Made by a program: the position numbers and the translations under genes | NCBI GenBank assembly: GCA_964394665.1 | Contig: CAYMYN010000003.1 | Coordinates: 62,001 to 126,000 of the forward strand | Origin: CAYMYN01 sp964394665 | GTDB lineage: Bacteria; Planctomycetota; UBA1135; GCA-002686595 | Direction of reading: 5' to 3' | DNA length: 64,000 nucleotides | The notes under the pieces: generated by a model | Told to the model about the DNA's origin: nothing | The model's input: only the letters and a program-made list of their open reading frames with translations | Databases searched by the model: none | Shown here: positions 17,477 to 26,055 of the stretch, piece after piece | Numbering within the stretch: position 1 is the stretch's first letter | Layout: each line of letters begins with the position of its first letter

Positions 17477-18204
17477 CAGGCGAGCTCCCGCGGATCGACG
17501 CGCTCCGCGTTGCGCTCCTCCCGGGCGATGCGGCCGTCGGAGAGGTACAGGACGCGGTCGGCCATGCGGGCGATGACCACGTTGTGGGTGATCACGACGG
17601 TCAACGCGCCGGTCTCGCGATTGGTGCGCGCCAGGGCCTCGAGGACCTGGATGCCGGTGTGCGAGTCGAGGGCGCCCGTGGGCTCGTCGCACAGGAGCAC
17701 GTCCGGCCGTTTGGCGATGGCCCGCGCGATGGCGACCCGTTGTTGTTCGCCTCCGGAGAGCTGGGCCGGGAAGTGGTCCAAGCGCTCGGCGAGGCCCACC
17801 AAGGCCAGGGCCTCCTCGGGTGAGAGCGGATCGCGCGCGATCTCGGTCACCAGGGCCACGTTTTCGCGCGCGGTCAGGCTCGGGATCAGGTTGTAGAACT
17901 GGAACACGAAGCCCACCGACTCGCGGCGGAAGCGCGTCAAGGCCTCCTCGTCCGCTCCGGTGAGTCGGTGTCCGCGGCACACGACGCTGCCCTCCGTGGG
18001 CGCGTCCAGGCCGCCCAGGATGTTGAGCAGGGTCGACTTGCCGCTGCCCGAGGCGCCGAGCAGGACGACGAACTCGCCCGCGAAGAGGTCGAGGTCCACA
18101 CCCGCCAGGGCACGCACCTCGACCTCGCCCATGCGGTAGACCTTGGTCAATCCGCGGGCGGAGAAGATGGGTTCGGGTGCGTGGGCGCCAGCCTCGCTCG
18201 GCAT
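17473..18204 (-). CDS. ABC transporter ATP-binding protein (LolD/MacB/DevA type)
   Basis: 243 residues. Walker A GASGSGKST, Q-loop FQFYNLIPSLTARENV, signature LSGGEQQRVAIARA, Walker B VLLCDEPTGALD and the switch His in VVITHN are all intact. The sequence belongs to the LolD/MacB/DevA group that partners FtsX-type permeases. First gene of a three-gene exporter operon. Its start codon lies 11 bases from the target-site copy of the inverted-repeat element at 18219-18414, so the native promoter and leader may have been displaced. The Shine-Dalgarno region (CTGGGCGCC) is weak. Confidence 0.93.
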   Translation of the reverse strand: MPSEAGAHAPEPIFSARGLTKVYRMGEVEVRALAGVDLDLFAGEFVVLLGASGSGKSTLLNILGGLDAPTEGSVVCRGHRLTGADEEALTRFRRESVGFVFQFYNLIPSLTARENVALVTEIARDPLSPEEALALVGLAERLDHFPAQLSGGEQQRVAIARAIAKRPDVLLCDEPTGALDSHTGIQVLEALARTNRETGALTVVITHNVVIARMADRVLYLSDGRIAREERNAERVDPRELAW

Positions 18205-18214
18205 GGCGCCCAGT

Positions 18215-18250
18215 CTAGCCCGGATTATTCATGAGATTTTCGAGCAGACG
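18215..18250 (+). repeat. Left arm of 36-bp inverted repeat (including CTAG)
   Basis: CTAG followed by 32 bases beginning CCCGGATTATTCATGAG and ending GAGCAGACG. It is an exact reverse complement of 18383-18418. It is much richer in A and T than the surrounding sequence. Confidence 0.95.
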
Positions 18251-18414
18251 GCCCAACCGGCGGCCTACGGCCGCCTTTCGCCGCCTGGCGGCACTTTGCG
18301 GCCACGGGAGTCCTCAACGACCTGTTCAAGGTCGCCTCCGGCTCCCGCGCCCGCAAAGCACCACCAGGCAACGACTTGGGCTCGTCTGCTCGAAAATCTC
18401 ATGAATAATCCGGG
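18219..18414. mobile_element. Non-autonomous inverted-repeat (MITE-like) element, 196 bp
   Basis: Perfect 32-bp terminal inverted repeats (18219-18250 and 18383-18414) are flanked on both sides by CTAG, which fits a 4-bp target-site duplication; as CTAG is its own complement it could instead belong to the repeat. The 132-bp interior is itself an imperfect palindrome: GCCTGGCGGCACTTTGCGG on the left matches the complement of CCGCAAAGCACCACCAGGC on the right, and the centre is CGACCT-N5-AGGTCG. No transposase is encoded. Ends beginning with CC and a 4-bp duplication are features I associate with IS1380-family elements; that assignment is inference. The element sits between the end of the Aas fusion gene and the start of the ABC exporter operon. 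Confidence 0.8.
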
Positions 18415-18418
18415 CTAG
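18383..18418 (-). repeat. Right arm of 36-bp inverted repeat (including CTAG)
   Basis: Exact reverse complement of 18215-18250. It ends 23 bases before the stop codon of the Aas fusion gene, so it also places a large hairpin at the 3' end of that transcript. Confidence 0.95.
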
Positions 18419-18441
18419 GGAACGCGGTCGGGGACTCGCGC

Positions 18442-21400
18442 TCAACCCGTCAGGACCGCGGTCTGCGCCTGGGCGGCGAGGCAGCGCTCGCGCACGGCCT
18501 TGAGGTCGAGCTTGCCGGTGCCGAGCAACGGCAAGCCGTCCACGTGCACGAACTGGTCGGCGCGCGGCAGGAAGAGCGCCGGCAGGCCGCGGGCGGCGAG
18601 GTCGGCGAGCAGCCCGCCGACGGCCTCGGTCGGCACCGTGGTCAGCACCATCAGGCGCTCGCCCTTGCGTTCGTCGGGCACGCCGCACACGGCGAAGGCG
18701 CGCTCCTCGCGGCCCGAACACTCCTGCAGGTGCTCCTCCACGACGCCGTGGGGCACCATCTCGCCGCCGATCTTCGAGAAGCGCGACAGCCGGTCGGTCA
18801 GGTAGAGGAAGCCTTCTTCGTCGAGGCGTCCGAGGTCGCCGGTGACGTAGGCGCCCGCGTGCAGCGCGGCGCGCGTGAGGTCGTCGCGGCCGAGGTAGCC
18901 CTGCATCACGTTGGCGCCCTTCACGAGCACCAGGCCCGCTTGGCCGACGGGCAGCGGTTCGCGCGTCTCGGGGTCGACGATCTGCACGCTCACCCCCGGC
19001 AGCGGGCGGCCGACCGAGCCACGGCGCGAGCCGGCCTGGTAGAAACCCGCGGCGCGGTAGCCGGGGGTGCTGGTGGCGACCACGGGCGAACACTCGGTGC
19101 AGCCGTATCCCTGGATCGGTCGGATCCCGAAACGATCGGCGAAGGCGTCCGCCAGGTGCTCGCTCAGCTTCTCGGCGCCGGTCAGCACGACGCGCAACGA
19201 GCCGAGCTGCCCAGGCTGGCAGCGGCGCAGGTAGAGCTGCAGGAAGGTCGGCGTGGCGAGCAGGATCGTGGCGCGGTGCGTGGCGACCAGCTCGCCGACC
19301 ACGGCCGCGTCGAGGGGGTTGGGATGGAACACGATCCCCGCGCCCTGCTGCAGGGCGTACCACAGGGCCATGTTGCCGAAGGAGTGGAAGAGGGGCAGCA
19401 CGCCGAGCAGACGATCGTCGCCGTCGAGCGGGATGAGCTGCGCCACCGCGTCGCAGTTCGACTGCACGTTGGCGTGGCTCAGCACGACCCCCTTGGGCTC
19501 GCCGGTGCTGCCGCTGCTGAAGAGGATCGTGGCGACGTCGTCGCTGCGCACGGCGCGCCGGGCTCCGGCCGCGCGCTCGAGGAGTCGCACGGGGAGCAGC
19601 AGCGCGCGCAGGGCCGCACCGAGGCGCTCGGCCGGGCGCACGCCGGCCAACAGGTCCTCGAGGTACAGGGGCCGCAGTCCCTCGGGCAGCGCGAGCTTCA
19701 GCCGCTCGAGGAACACCCGCGAGGTCAACACCGTCGCGAGGTTCGCCTGGCGCGCCGCGGAGGCCAGGGCCGCCGTGCCGACGGTGTAGTTGAGCGAGAC
19801 CGCGGTGCGGCCCGAGAGGCTCGCCGCGACCGCGCCCAGGGCGCCGCCGATCGACGGCGGCAGCAGGATCCCGACCTCGCGCTGGTCCTTCCACGGCGCG
19901 CGCAGCCGGCGGGCGAGCAGCACCGCAGCGCTCAGCATGCCCAGGCGCGAGAGGCGCCGCCCCTGGCTGTCGGCGAGCGAGCGCCGCCAGGGGGCGCGTC
20001 GCACGGCGCGCACCAGCCCGTGGTGCAGGGGCGAGATGTCGGCCGCGCGCAGGCGCCAGGCGGCCTCGCCCAGCTCGTCCACCGCGCGCCGCACCTCGGC
20101 GGGGGCCGCCGTGGCCGGGAGCGGTTCGCCGAAGGAGACCGTCACCGGACAGGGGATGCGCGTCGGCCACCACTGCAGGCGCCCGGCCCGCGGGCTCAGG
20201 AAGCTGCCGTACACGCGGTCCAGGTGCACGGGCACGATCGGGGCGCTGCGGCCCTTGACGATGCGCTGGAAGCCCCGGCGGAAGGCCAGGGTGCTGCCCA
20301 TGCGGCTGATCTCGCCCTCGGCGAACAGGCACACCACGCGCCCCTGGTCGAGGCTCTCGCCGGCGGCGCGCAGGGCGCGCAGCACGACCCGCGGGCCGCC
20401 GCTGGCGGCGACCGGGATCGCGTCCAGGGCTTTCAGGAACGGCTTCAGGTAGGGGCGCTCGTACCAGGACTGATCGACGAGGAAACGGATCGTGCGGTCG
20501 GTGGCCGCGATCAGGAACAGGCCGTCGAGGAACGAGACGTGGTTGGGGATGAGCAGGGCGGCGCCCTTCACCGGCACGCGTTCGGCGCCCAGCACCCGCA
20601 CGCGGTAGAGCGTGTGGGCGAGCAGCAGGATCACCAGCCGCAGCAACGCGTCCGGCAGCAGGCGCACGGCCCACACCGTCCCCAGCAGCACGATGCCGGC
20701 GGCCACGATCAGGATCGTCGTGCTGCTCGCTCCGAGCGCGGAGAGCGCTCCGCAGCCCAGGTTGCCGAGCAGGATCCCACCGCAGGAGAGGCCGTTGATG
20801 AGCGCGATCACCGCGCCGCGCCGCGCCGCGGGGGCGCGCCACTGCACGAGGGCATTGAGGGGCACGCTGATGAAGGCGCTCGCCACCCCGAGCAGCGCCA
20901 TCAAACCGAAGGTCCCGACGCGGCCCGGCGCGAGCAGCCCGAAGGCGCCGGTTCCGAGGGCCAGGCCCAGCGCTCCGAGCGGGATCCAGCCCGTCTCGAC
21001 CTTGCCGCGCGAGAGGCGCCCGACGAGCAGCGCCCCGAGCCCGACGCCGATCGCGAAGAGGGCGAAGGGCAGGCCGGCGAAGCGATCGGGGAGGCCGAGC
21101 TCCTGCTTGCCGTACACGAGCACGTCCTGTCCCAGCAGGCTGGCGATGCCCCAGAAGGTGATCGAGCCCAGGGTGGCGAGCGCCAGCACGCGGTCGCCGC
21201 GCACGGCGCGCAGGGCTTGGCCGAAGGCGATTGCGAAGGGCTCGGCGACCCCGCTCGGCGCGACCCGCGGCACGGCCAAGGAGGCGCCGAAGCCCAGCAC
21301 CGAGAGTCCGCACAGGAAAGCGCCCGCCAACCACAGGTCGACTCCGACCGCCTGCAGCAGGAGCCCGCCCGTCGCGGTGCCGAGGATGATGGCGAGGAAA

Positions 21401-21864
21401 CTCGCCGCCTCGAGCTGGCCGTTGGCGCTGGTCAGGCGCGCGTGGGGCAGGACCTCCGGCAGCAGCCCGTACTTGGCCGGCGAGAAGAGCGCGCTCTGCG
21501 CCCCGAGCCCCGCCAGCACGACCAACGGCATCCAGCCCGCCGGTTGCCAGTGCAGGGCCGCCGTTCCGAGCACCATCAGGCCGACCTCGAGCGCCTTGGT
21601 GCCCAGCACCAGGTTGCGCTTGCTGACGCGGTCCGCCAGGGCCAGGGCGGGCAACGAGAACAGCATCAGCGGCAGGGTGAAGACCACGAAGGCGAGCGTG
21701 GTCTGGGCCTGGACGGCGGCCTCGCCCGTGCCCTGCACCGCCGCGATGGCGAGCAGGGCCGTCATCATCTTGAAGGCGTTGTCGTTGAAGGCGCCCAGGA
21801 ATTGGGCCGTCAACAGACCGGCCAGGGGGGCCCGGTGCGGCGCGTGGTTCGGGGTCGTGGTCAT
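18442..21864 (-). CDS. aas: LplT-PlsC-Aas fusion: lysophospholipid transporter / acyltransferase / acyl-ACP synthetase
   Basis: 1140 residues. Residues 1-410 form a 12-helix major-facilitator domain like the lysophospholipid flippase LplT (QFLGAFNDNAFKMM at the start). Residues about 425-600 are a PlsC-type acyltransferase with the catalytic H442-x4-D447 (NHVSFLD) and FAEGEISR. Residues about 640-1140 form an AMP-binding acyl-ACP synthetase with LFSSGSTGEPKG (781-792), GYGCTECSP and TGDLGRLDEEGF. In E. coli LplT and Aas are separate proteins that import lysophospholipid and re-acylate it at sn-2; here one chain carries all steps at the inner membrane. All key residues are present. It is divergent from a LysR gene (95-base gap), which may regulate it. 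The transcript runs toward the inverted-repeat element. Confidence 0.92.
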   Translation of the reverse strand: MTTTPNHAPHRAPLAGLLTAQFLGAFNDNAFKMMTALLAIAAVQGTGEAAVQAQTTLAFVVFTLPLMLFSLPALALADRVSKRNLVLGTKALEVGLMVLGTAALHWQPAGWMPLVVLAGLGAQSALFSPAKYGLLPEVLPHARLTSANGQLEAASFLAIILGTATGGLLLQAVGVDLWLAGAFLCGLSVLGFGASLAVPRVAPSGVAEPFAIAFGQALRAVRGDRVLALATLGSITFWGIASLLGQDVLVYGKQELGLPDRFAGLPFALFAIGVGLGALLVGRLSRGKVETGWIPLGALGLALGTGAFGLLAPGRVGTFGLMALLGVASAFISVPLNALVQWRAPAARRGAVIALINGLSCGGILLGNLGCGALSALGASSTTILIVAAGIVLLGTVWAVRLLPDALLRLVILLLAHTLYRVRVLGAERVPVKGAALLIPNHVSFLDGLFLIAATDRTIRFLVDQSWYERPYLKPFLKALDAIPVAASGGPRVVLRALRAAGESLDQGRVVCLFAEGEISRMGSTLAFRRGFQRIVKGRSAPIVPVHLDRVYGSFLSPRAGRLQWWPTRIPCPVTVSFGEPLPATAAPAEVRRAVDELGEAAWRLRAADISPLHHGLVRAVRRAPWRRSLADSQGRRLSRLGMLSAAVLLARRLRAPWKDQREVGILLPPSIGGALGAVAASLSGRTAVSLNYTVGTAALASAARQANLATVLTSRVFLERLKLALPEGLRPLYLEDLLAGVRPAERLGAALRALLLPVRLLERAAGARRAVRSDDVATILFSSGSTGEPKGVVLSHANVQSNCDAVAQLIPLDGDDRLLGVLPLFHSFGNMALWYALQQGAGIVFHPNPLDAAVVGELVATHRATILLATPTFLQLYLRRCQPGQLGSLRVVLTGAEKLSEHLADAFADRFGIRPIQGYGCTECSPVVATSTPGYRAAGFYQAGSRRGSVGRPLPGVSVQIVDPETREPLPVGQAGLVLVKGANVMQGYLGRDDLTRAALHAGAYVTGDLGRLDEEGFLYLTDRLSRFSKIGGEMVPHGVVEEHLQECSGREERAFAVCGVPDERKGERLMVLTTVPTEAVGGLLADLAARGLPALFLPRADQFVHVDGLPLLGTGKLDLKAVRERCLAAQAQTAVLTG

Positions 21865-21958
21865 GGCTCGGAGTCGCTCCTAGGTCTGCCCCGAGTATCG
21901 CCAAGGGAAGGGGTCGGGGCGCAGCACGAATCCCAAGTCCATCGTTAAGCTGAGCGAC

Positions 21959-22837
21959 ATGATCGACCTCCATCGTCTCGCGGTCCTGCACCTGGTGGCG
22001 ACCCACGGCGGCTACGCCCGGGCGGCCCGCGCCGCGCCGTATCCGATCACCCAGCCGGCCCTGCACCAGCAGGTGAAGAAGCTCGAGGCCGAGGTGGGCG
22101 TCGAGTTGCTCGAGCGCGTGGCCAAGGACCGCATGCGCCCCACGCCGGCGGGGGAGCGCCTGCTGGCCTTCGCCGCGCCCTTCTTCCGCGACCTGCCCGC
22201 CGTCGTGCGCGGCCTGCGCGTCGGCGAGTACGGCGGCCCACTGGCGATCCAGGCCGAACCCCTGCTGATCCGCGGCCTCCTGCCCGCCTGGCTGATCGCC
22301 GTGCGCCGGCGCCACCCCGCCATCGAGCTGCGCCTGGCCGAGCTGAACCAGGTCGACGTCGCGCCGCTCCTCGCGGGCCGCACCGACGCCCTGATCGCGT
22401 ACCTGCCCGAGGTGCCGAGCCAGGTCGCCACCCAGACCGTGGCCCTGCTCCATCCGTGCCTGGTGGTCCCCCGCGAACGCGCGACGTCGCGCTCCCGACC
22501 GCCCCGGCCCGCGGACCTGCTGGCCCTGCCGTTCCTCGCCTACCCCGAGGGCACTCGCCCGCGCGCCCTGCAGGCCGAGGCCCTGGCGCTCAAGGGCGTC
22601 TCCCCCCGCGAGTTCATCACCCTCGACACCGCCGAGTCGATCCTGGGCTTCGTCGAGTCGGGCCTGGGTTGGTCCCTGGTGCCGAGCCTCGACCCCAAGG
22701 GCCCGAGCGGCCGGCGCCTGGCCGCCTACTCCCTCGGCCGCGCCGCCCGGACCTTCCCCGTCTCCCTCGCCTGGCGCAAGGACGCCCCCGCCAACCCCAT
22801 GCTCGACGCCCTGATCGAGAACGCACCGCGGCCCTGA
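21959..22837 (+). CDS. LysR-family transcriptional regulator
   Basis: 292 residues. The N-terminal winged helix-turn-helix (about 3-62: LHRLAVLHLVATHGGYARAARA ... ITQPALHQQVKKLEAEVGVELLER) is followed by a type-2 periplasmic-binding-like effector domain (about 88-290). It is divergently transcribed from the LplT-PlsC-Aas gene with 94 bases between the starts, the usual layout for a LysR regulator and its target. No T-N11-A box was clear. The effector is unknown; a fatty acid or lysolipid would fit the context (inference). Confidence 0.9.
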   Translation: MIDLHRLAVLHLVATHGGYARAARAAPYPITQPALHQQVKKLEAEVGVELLERVAKDRMRPTPAGERLLAFAAPFFRDLPAVVRGLRVGEYGGPLAIQAEPLLIRGLLPAWLIAVRRRHPAIELRLAELNQVDVAPLLAGRTDALIAYLPEVPSQVATQTVALLHPCLVVPRERATSRSRPPRPADLLALPFLAYPEGTRPRALQAEALALKGVSPREFITLDTAESILGFVESGLGWSLVPSLDPKGPSGRRLAAYSLGRAARTFPVSLAWRKDAPANPMLDALIENAPRP

Positions 22838-22912
22838 TTCGCTCTCACCTCCAACGGGCTAGGGCGCCTGCGGGAGTTGCCCGCAAGTTGCCTCTGTCCG
22901 TGAGCCGCGACC

Positions 22913-23539
22913 CTACTCCTCTAGGCGGAAGGTCGAGGCCAAGAGTTCGAGGAGCTTTCGCGCCTCGGGCGAGGGCCGGCGGAGGCGCGGAGCTGAGTCC
23001 TGGAGTATCAGCAGCACGGGGCGCTGGCCGACTTGCAGGGCGACGCCGCTGAAGTGCTGGCGATGTCCCGCGAGCTCGACCTCGAGCCGCAGTCCAGGAT
23101 GCAGCGTTCCGCCCAGGTCGATCTCGATCGCTGCCGGATCCTCGGCTTCGGGGTGCATCGCGTCGCGGGCCGCGGCCAGGTAGATCCCGAGCAACTCCTG
23201 GGGATCTCCACCCGAGTTAGCTTGGACGTGCACGACGCAATCGCCGCCGTCCAGGTTCCACAGGTCGATCGCGCCGTCGCCCTCGTGCTCGAAACTCATC
23301 GCGCGCGGGAACTCGAACGACACGCCGCCGCCCACGAAACGCCGCGTCGGGCTCACCCGCGCCCGCACGGCGACGCGCCGCCCGTCGATCTCCAGTGCTC
23401 CGCGCTCGCCGTCCAGGAGCTGGAGTTCTTGGCCCTCGATCTCGATCGAGATGCGCAGCGGCGGTTCCCCATCCGCTGCGCGATCGAAGGTCAGGCCGGA
23501 GGTCGTCAGGATCAGAGCCAGGGCGAGGGGAGTGCGCAT
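22913..23539 (-). CDS. Secreted hypothetical protein
   Basis: 208 residues from the ATG at 23539, with a short signal peptide (PLALALILTTSGLTFDRA). The mature protein is acidic and beta-rich (ISIEIEGQELQLLDGERGALEIDGRRVAVRARVSP) and ends in a helix (EARKLLELLASTF). No cysteines apart from one, no catalytic motif. It is convergent with the LysR gene; a 6-bp stem, TGCGGG-N5-CCCGCA, near 22869-22885 lies between the two stops. The family is not recognised. Confidence 0.68.
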   Translation of the reverse strand: MRTPLALALILTTSGLTFDRAADGEPPLRISIEIEGQELQLLDGERGALEIDGRRVAVRARVSPTRRFVGGGVSFEFPRAMSFEHEGDGAIDLWNLDGGDCVVHVQANSGGDPQELLGIYLAAARDAMHPEAEDPAAIEIDLGGTLHPGLRLEVELAGHRQHFSGVALQVGQRPVLLILQDSAPRLRRPSPEARKLLELLASTFRLEE

Positions 23540-23706
23540 GGGTCGTCTGGGGCGGCACGGCCGTGGGGAGAGTGGGAGTGTGCTCGCACGGAACGGCATT
23601 CTAGCGCGGCCCGCCGGGGACCGATCCGGCGCGGCTGCCCCGGGGCTCGGCCCGGGTAGCGGTGCACCCGATCGGCCGGGAGATCTCGGCCTCGCCCCTT
23701 GCCGGC

Positions 23707-23724
23707 CTACTACACGCGTAGTAG
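23707..23724. promoter_or_regulatory. BlaI-type operator dyad
   Basis: CTACTAC-ACGC-GTAGTAG, a perfect 7-bp inverted repeat with a 4-bp centre, 11 bases before the blaI start codon. BlaI/MecI repressors bind TACTACA/TGTAGTA-like dyads over their own promoters, so autoregulation of the operon that follows is the natural reading. Confidence 0.8.
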
Positions 23725-23734
23725 GGTAGCGCCC

Positions 23735-24148
23735 ATGGGGAACGAAACCTCCGGACGGTTGAGCGCCAGCGATTGGCGCCTGATGCGGGCGCTGTGGGCG
23801 GCCGGCGCGGAGCGCGGGCGGGCCACGGCACGCGAGGTGCTCGAGGCGCTCGAGCCCGGTACCGAGTGGGCGTACACGACGGTCAAGACCATGCTCGACC
23901 GGTTGGTCGGGAAGAAGGTCGTGGCGCGGGTGCGGCGCGAAGGGGTGTGGCACTACCGGTCTCGCCTCACGCGCGACGAAGCGCAGCGGCGCGAGGTCGA
24001 GGCGCTCAAGGAGGGCGTCTTCGGGGGACGGGCGGCGCCCCTCGTGCACCTCCTGCTCGAGGAGGAACGGCTGGGCAAGCGCGACCGCGAAGAGCTGCGG
24101 CGGCTGCTGGGGCGGGCGGGCATCGACCTCGGGGAGGAGGCGTCCTGA
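23735..24148 (+). CDS. blaI: BlaI/MecI-family repressor
   Basis: 137 residues from the ATG at 23735. A winged-helix domain (about 8-80: LSASDWRLMRALWAAG ... ATAREVLEALE ... WAYTTVKTMLDRLVGKKVVARVRREG) is followed by a helical dimerisation tail. This family represses by binding as a dimer and is inactivated by proteolysis, usually triggered by a BlaR1 sensor. The partner gene follows after 3 bases. An operator dyad lies directly upstream. No beta-lactamase gene is nearby, so the name describes the family and not proven beta-lactam resistance. Confidence 0.9.
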   Translation: MGNETSGRLSASDWRLMRALWAAGAERGRATAREVLEALEPGTEWAYTTVKTMLDRLVGKKVVARVRREGVWHYRSRLTRDEAQRREVEALKEGVFGGRAAPLVHLLLEEERLGKRDREELRRLLGRAGIDLGEEAS

Positions 24149-24151
24149 GCC

Positions 24152-25273
24152 ATGGAAGCTCTCCTGCTCGAGCCCCACGCGCTGCTCGCCTGGGTGACCC
24201 GCGCGTTGCTCGAGAGCGCTGCGCTCGTGCTGCTCGCCCTCGCCCTGGAGCGCGCCGTGTTGCGCGGTCGAGCGGCGGCGCTGCGCGCCGGGTTGTGGGC
24301 GTGTGTGTTCCTGCGCCTCGTCGTGCCGCCGCTCGTGCGCACGGACGCCGCGGGGAATTCGTTCGGAGCCGCGCTAGGGGCTCCCGGACAGGCGCTCGTC
24401 GCGGCCTGGGCGCCGGACGGTGGAGAAACCCTGCGCCTGGGACTGATGATCTGGGGCGCGCTCGCCCTCGCCCTGCTCCTGCGCCTGGCCCGGCGCGCGC
24501 GGATCGCACGCCGGGAGTTGTTGGGCGCCTCCTGGCCGGCGCCGCCGGACGTGGCGCACCAGGCGCGCGCCATCGCCGCCGCGCTGGGCCTGCGCCGCGT
24601 GCCCCGAGTCCGTTTGCACGCCGGGCCCGCCCCCGCCCTGGTGTTGGGCTGGCGCCGGCCCCTGATCGCGCTCGCCGAGCACCTCGCCGGTCCCGCGCGC
24701 GAAGCGGCCCTGTGGCACGAGTGCATGCACCTGCGCCGGCGCGATCCACTCGCGCAGGCCGCGCTCGAGGTCCTGCACGCACTGTGGTGGTTCCACCCGC
24801 TGTTGCCTTTGGCCAAGCGACGCGCCGCCGCCGCGCGCGAGTTGGCCTGCGACGCGGCCGTCGTGCGCGCTTGGAGCGGTGGCGCCGAACGCTATCGCCG
24901 CGTGCTCCTGCTCGAGGCCGCGCGTCGCCTCGCCGGAGCGCCTCTCCTCGCCCCACCCGCCCTGGGCTGGCTGCGTGGGCCCGCGACCCTGCGCCTGCGG
25001 CTCGAGGCCCTCGAACCGGACGCGTGCCGCGTCCCGCTGCGCAGCGTGCGCGCGGCGATCGGGCTCTTGGCGCTGGGCGCGTGTGTCTCCGGCGCGCTGA
25101 TCGTGCCGCCGCTTCCGACCCTACCCGCGTGGTGGGGCGACGTGCACGCGGCGCGCGCCCAGGTCGAGCGCCTGCGCGAGCGCAGGCCCGGAGAAGGCTG
25201 CGCCCCCGGCCGATTGATCCTGTTGCGCGCCCTGGCCCTCGAGCAGGGTGGGGCGTCCCATTCCGACCCGTGA
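24152..25273 (+). CDS. BlaR1-like M56 membrane metallopeptidase without sensor domain
   Basis: 373 residues. Four or so membrane helices (residues 15-34, 40-60, 95-112 and 282-300) surround a cytoplasmic gluzincin domain with the zinc motif H189-E-C-M-H193 and a downstream ELACDAAVV block carrying the third ligand. In BlaR1/MecR1 this protease is activated by an extracellular penicillin-binding domain and causes cleavage of BlaI. Here the chain ends soon after the last helix and has only about 70 extracytoplasmic residues, so the signal must come from another source. It forms an operon with blaI (3-base gap). Confidence 0.88.
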   Translation: MEALLLEPHALLAWVTRALLESAALVLLALALERAVLRGRAAALRAGLWACVFLRLVVPPLVRTDAAGNSFGAALGAPGQALVAAWAPDGGETLRLGLMIWGALALALLLRLARRARIARRELLGASWPAPPDVAHQARAIAAALGLRRVPRVRLHAGPAPALVLGWRRPLIALAEHLAGPAREAALWHECMHLRRRDPLAQAALEVLHALWWFHPLLPLAKRRAAAARELACDAAVVRAWSGGAERYRRVLLLEAARRLAGAPLLAPPALGWLRGPATLRLRLEALEPDACRVPLRSVRAAIGLLALGACVSGALIVPPLPTLPAWWGDVHAARAQVERLRERRPGEGCAPGRLILLRALALEQGGASHSDP

Positions 25274-25304
25274 AACAGGCCGCCTCCGCGGCCGGAGTCC
25301 AAGC

Positions 25305-25940
25305 ATGTCGATCGCGCGTTGCGCCCAGTCCGTGTCCTTCCTCTGCCCGCTCGTCCTGGCCGCCTTCGTCGGCCTCCCTGCCGAGAGCACCGCTCCCATG
25401 ACCGAACCCGAAGCCTGCACGCAACAGGGGACCCTCCCGCCGGAGGTCCTGGCCCGCATCACCCCCGGCCCGCAGCACCAGGGCTTGGCCTGGTACCTCG
25501 GCGAGTGGACCACCGCGAGCCGCCTGACGATGCCCGGCATGCCCGAGATGCCGCCGGAGAAGGGCACGGCCCGCTTCGAGTGGCTGATCGATGGCCTGTG
25601 GATGATGTCGCGCGCGAAGGGCACGCTCATGGGCCGGCCGATCGAGATGGTGCACGTGCACGGCTACAACAACATGACGATGAACTACGAGACGATCGGC
25701 TTCGACAGCTACTCGACCGACGCGAAGTTCTCCTATGGCAACCCGGTCACGCCGGACGGCAAGACCTTCGGCTTCCAGGGCTTCATGAACGAGTACCTCA
25801 CGGGCCAGGTCAACAAGCCCTACCGCACGGTGCAGACGCGCCGCGGCGAGGACCGCTTCGACATCGAGATCTGGGACCCCGAGATCGGCCCCAACGGCGC
25901 CCAGGTGATCGTGATGGAGTACACGCGCGTCAAGAAGTGA
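25305..25940 (+). CDS. Secreted DUF1579-family protein
   Basis: 211 residues from the ATG at 25305. Signal peptide (CAQSVSFLCPLVLAAFVGLPA), then a DUF1579 domain: LAWYLGEWTTASRLTMPGMP, GTARFEWLIDGLWMMSRAKG, NNMTMNYETIGFDSYSTDAKF and GKTFGFQGFMNEY. The domain is a calycin-like beta-barrel of unknown function, common in secreted proteins of this kind of bacterium. The gene follows the BlaR1-like gene by 31 bases and may be part of the same operon, making it a possible output of the BlaI switch. Confidence 0.82.
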   Translation: MSIARCAQSVSFLCPLVLAAFVGLPAESTAPMTEPEACTQQGTLPPEVLARITPGPQHQGLAWYLGEWTTASRLTMPGMPEMPPEKGTARFEWLIDGLWMMSRAKGTLMGRPIEMVHVHGYNNMTMNYETIGFDSYSTDAKFSYGNPVTPDGKTFGFQGFMNEYLTGQVNKPYRTVQTRRGEDRFDIEIWDPEIGPNGAQVIVMEYTRVKK

Positions 25941-26055
25941 CGCGCGCTGGTGGAGCGCGCCCAGGGATCGGGTACCTTCGCCGCGGTGGGGGCGCATCGG
26001 CCCCGATCCTGATCGTCCTGGCCCCAGGGCGCGCCGGACCGGCGCGCTCCACGAC

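Noticed and set aside
18183..18442. Short protein-like string ARIIHEIFEQT encoded by both arms of the inverted repeat
   Set aside because: It arises from the repeat itself read in either direction; there is no sensible gene around it.
18544..21948. A 1134-codon plus-strand frame opposite the LplT-PlsC-Aas gene
   Set aside because: Low-complexity Gln/His/Arg/Ala wording typical of antisense frames; the opposite strand has three intact enzyme domains.
23735..25273. Beta-lactam resistance locus
   Set aside because: blaI/blaR1-type genes are present but no beta-lactamase or PBP2a-like gene is near and the sensor domain is missing.
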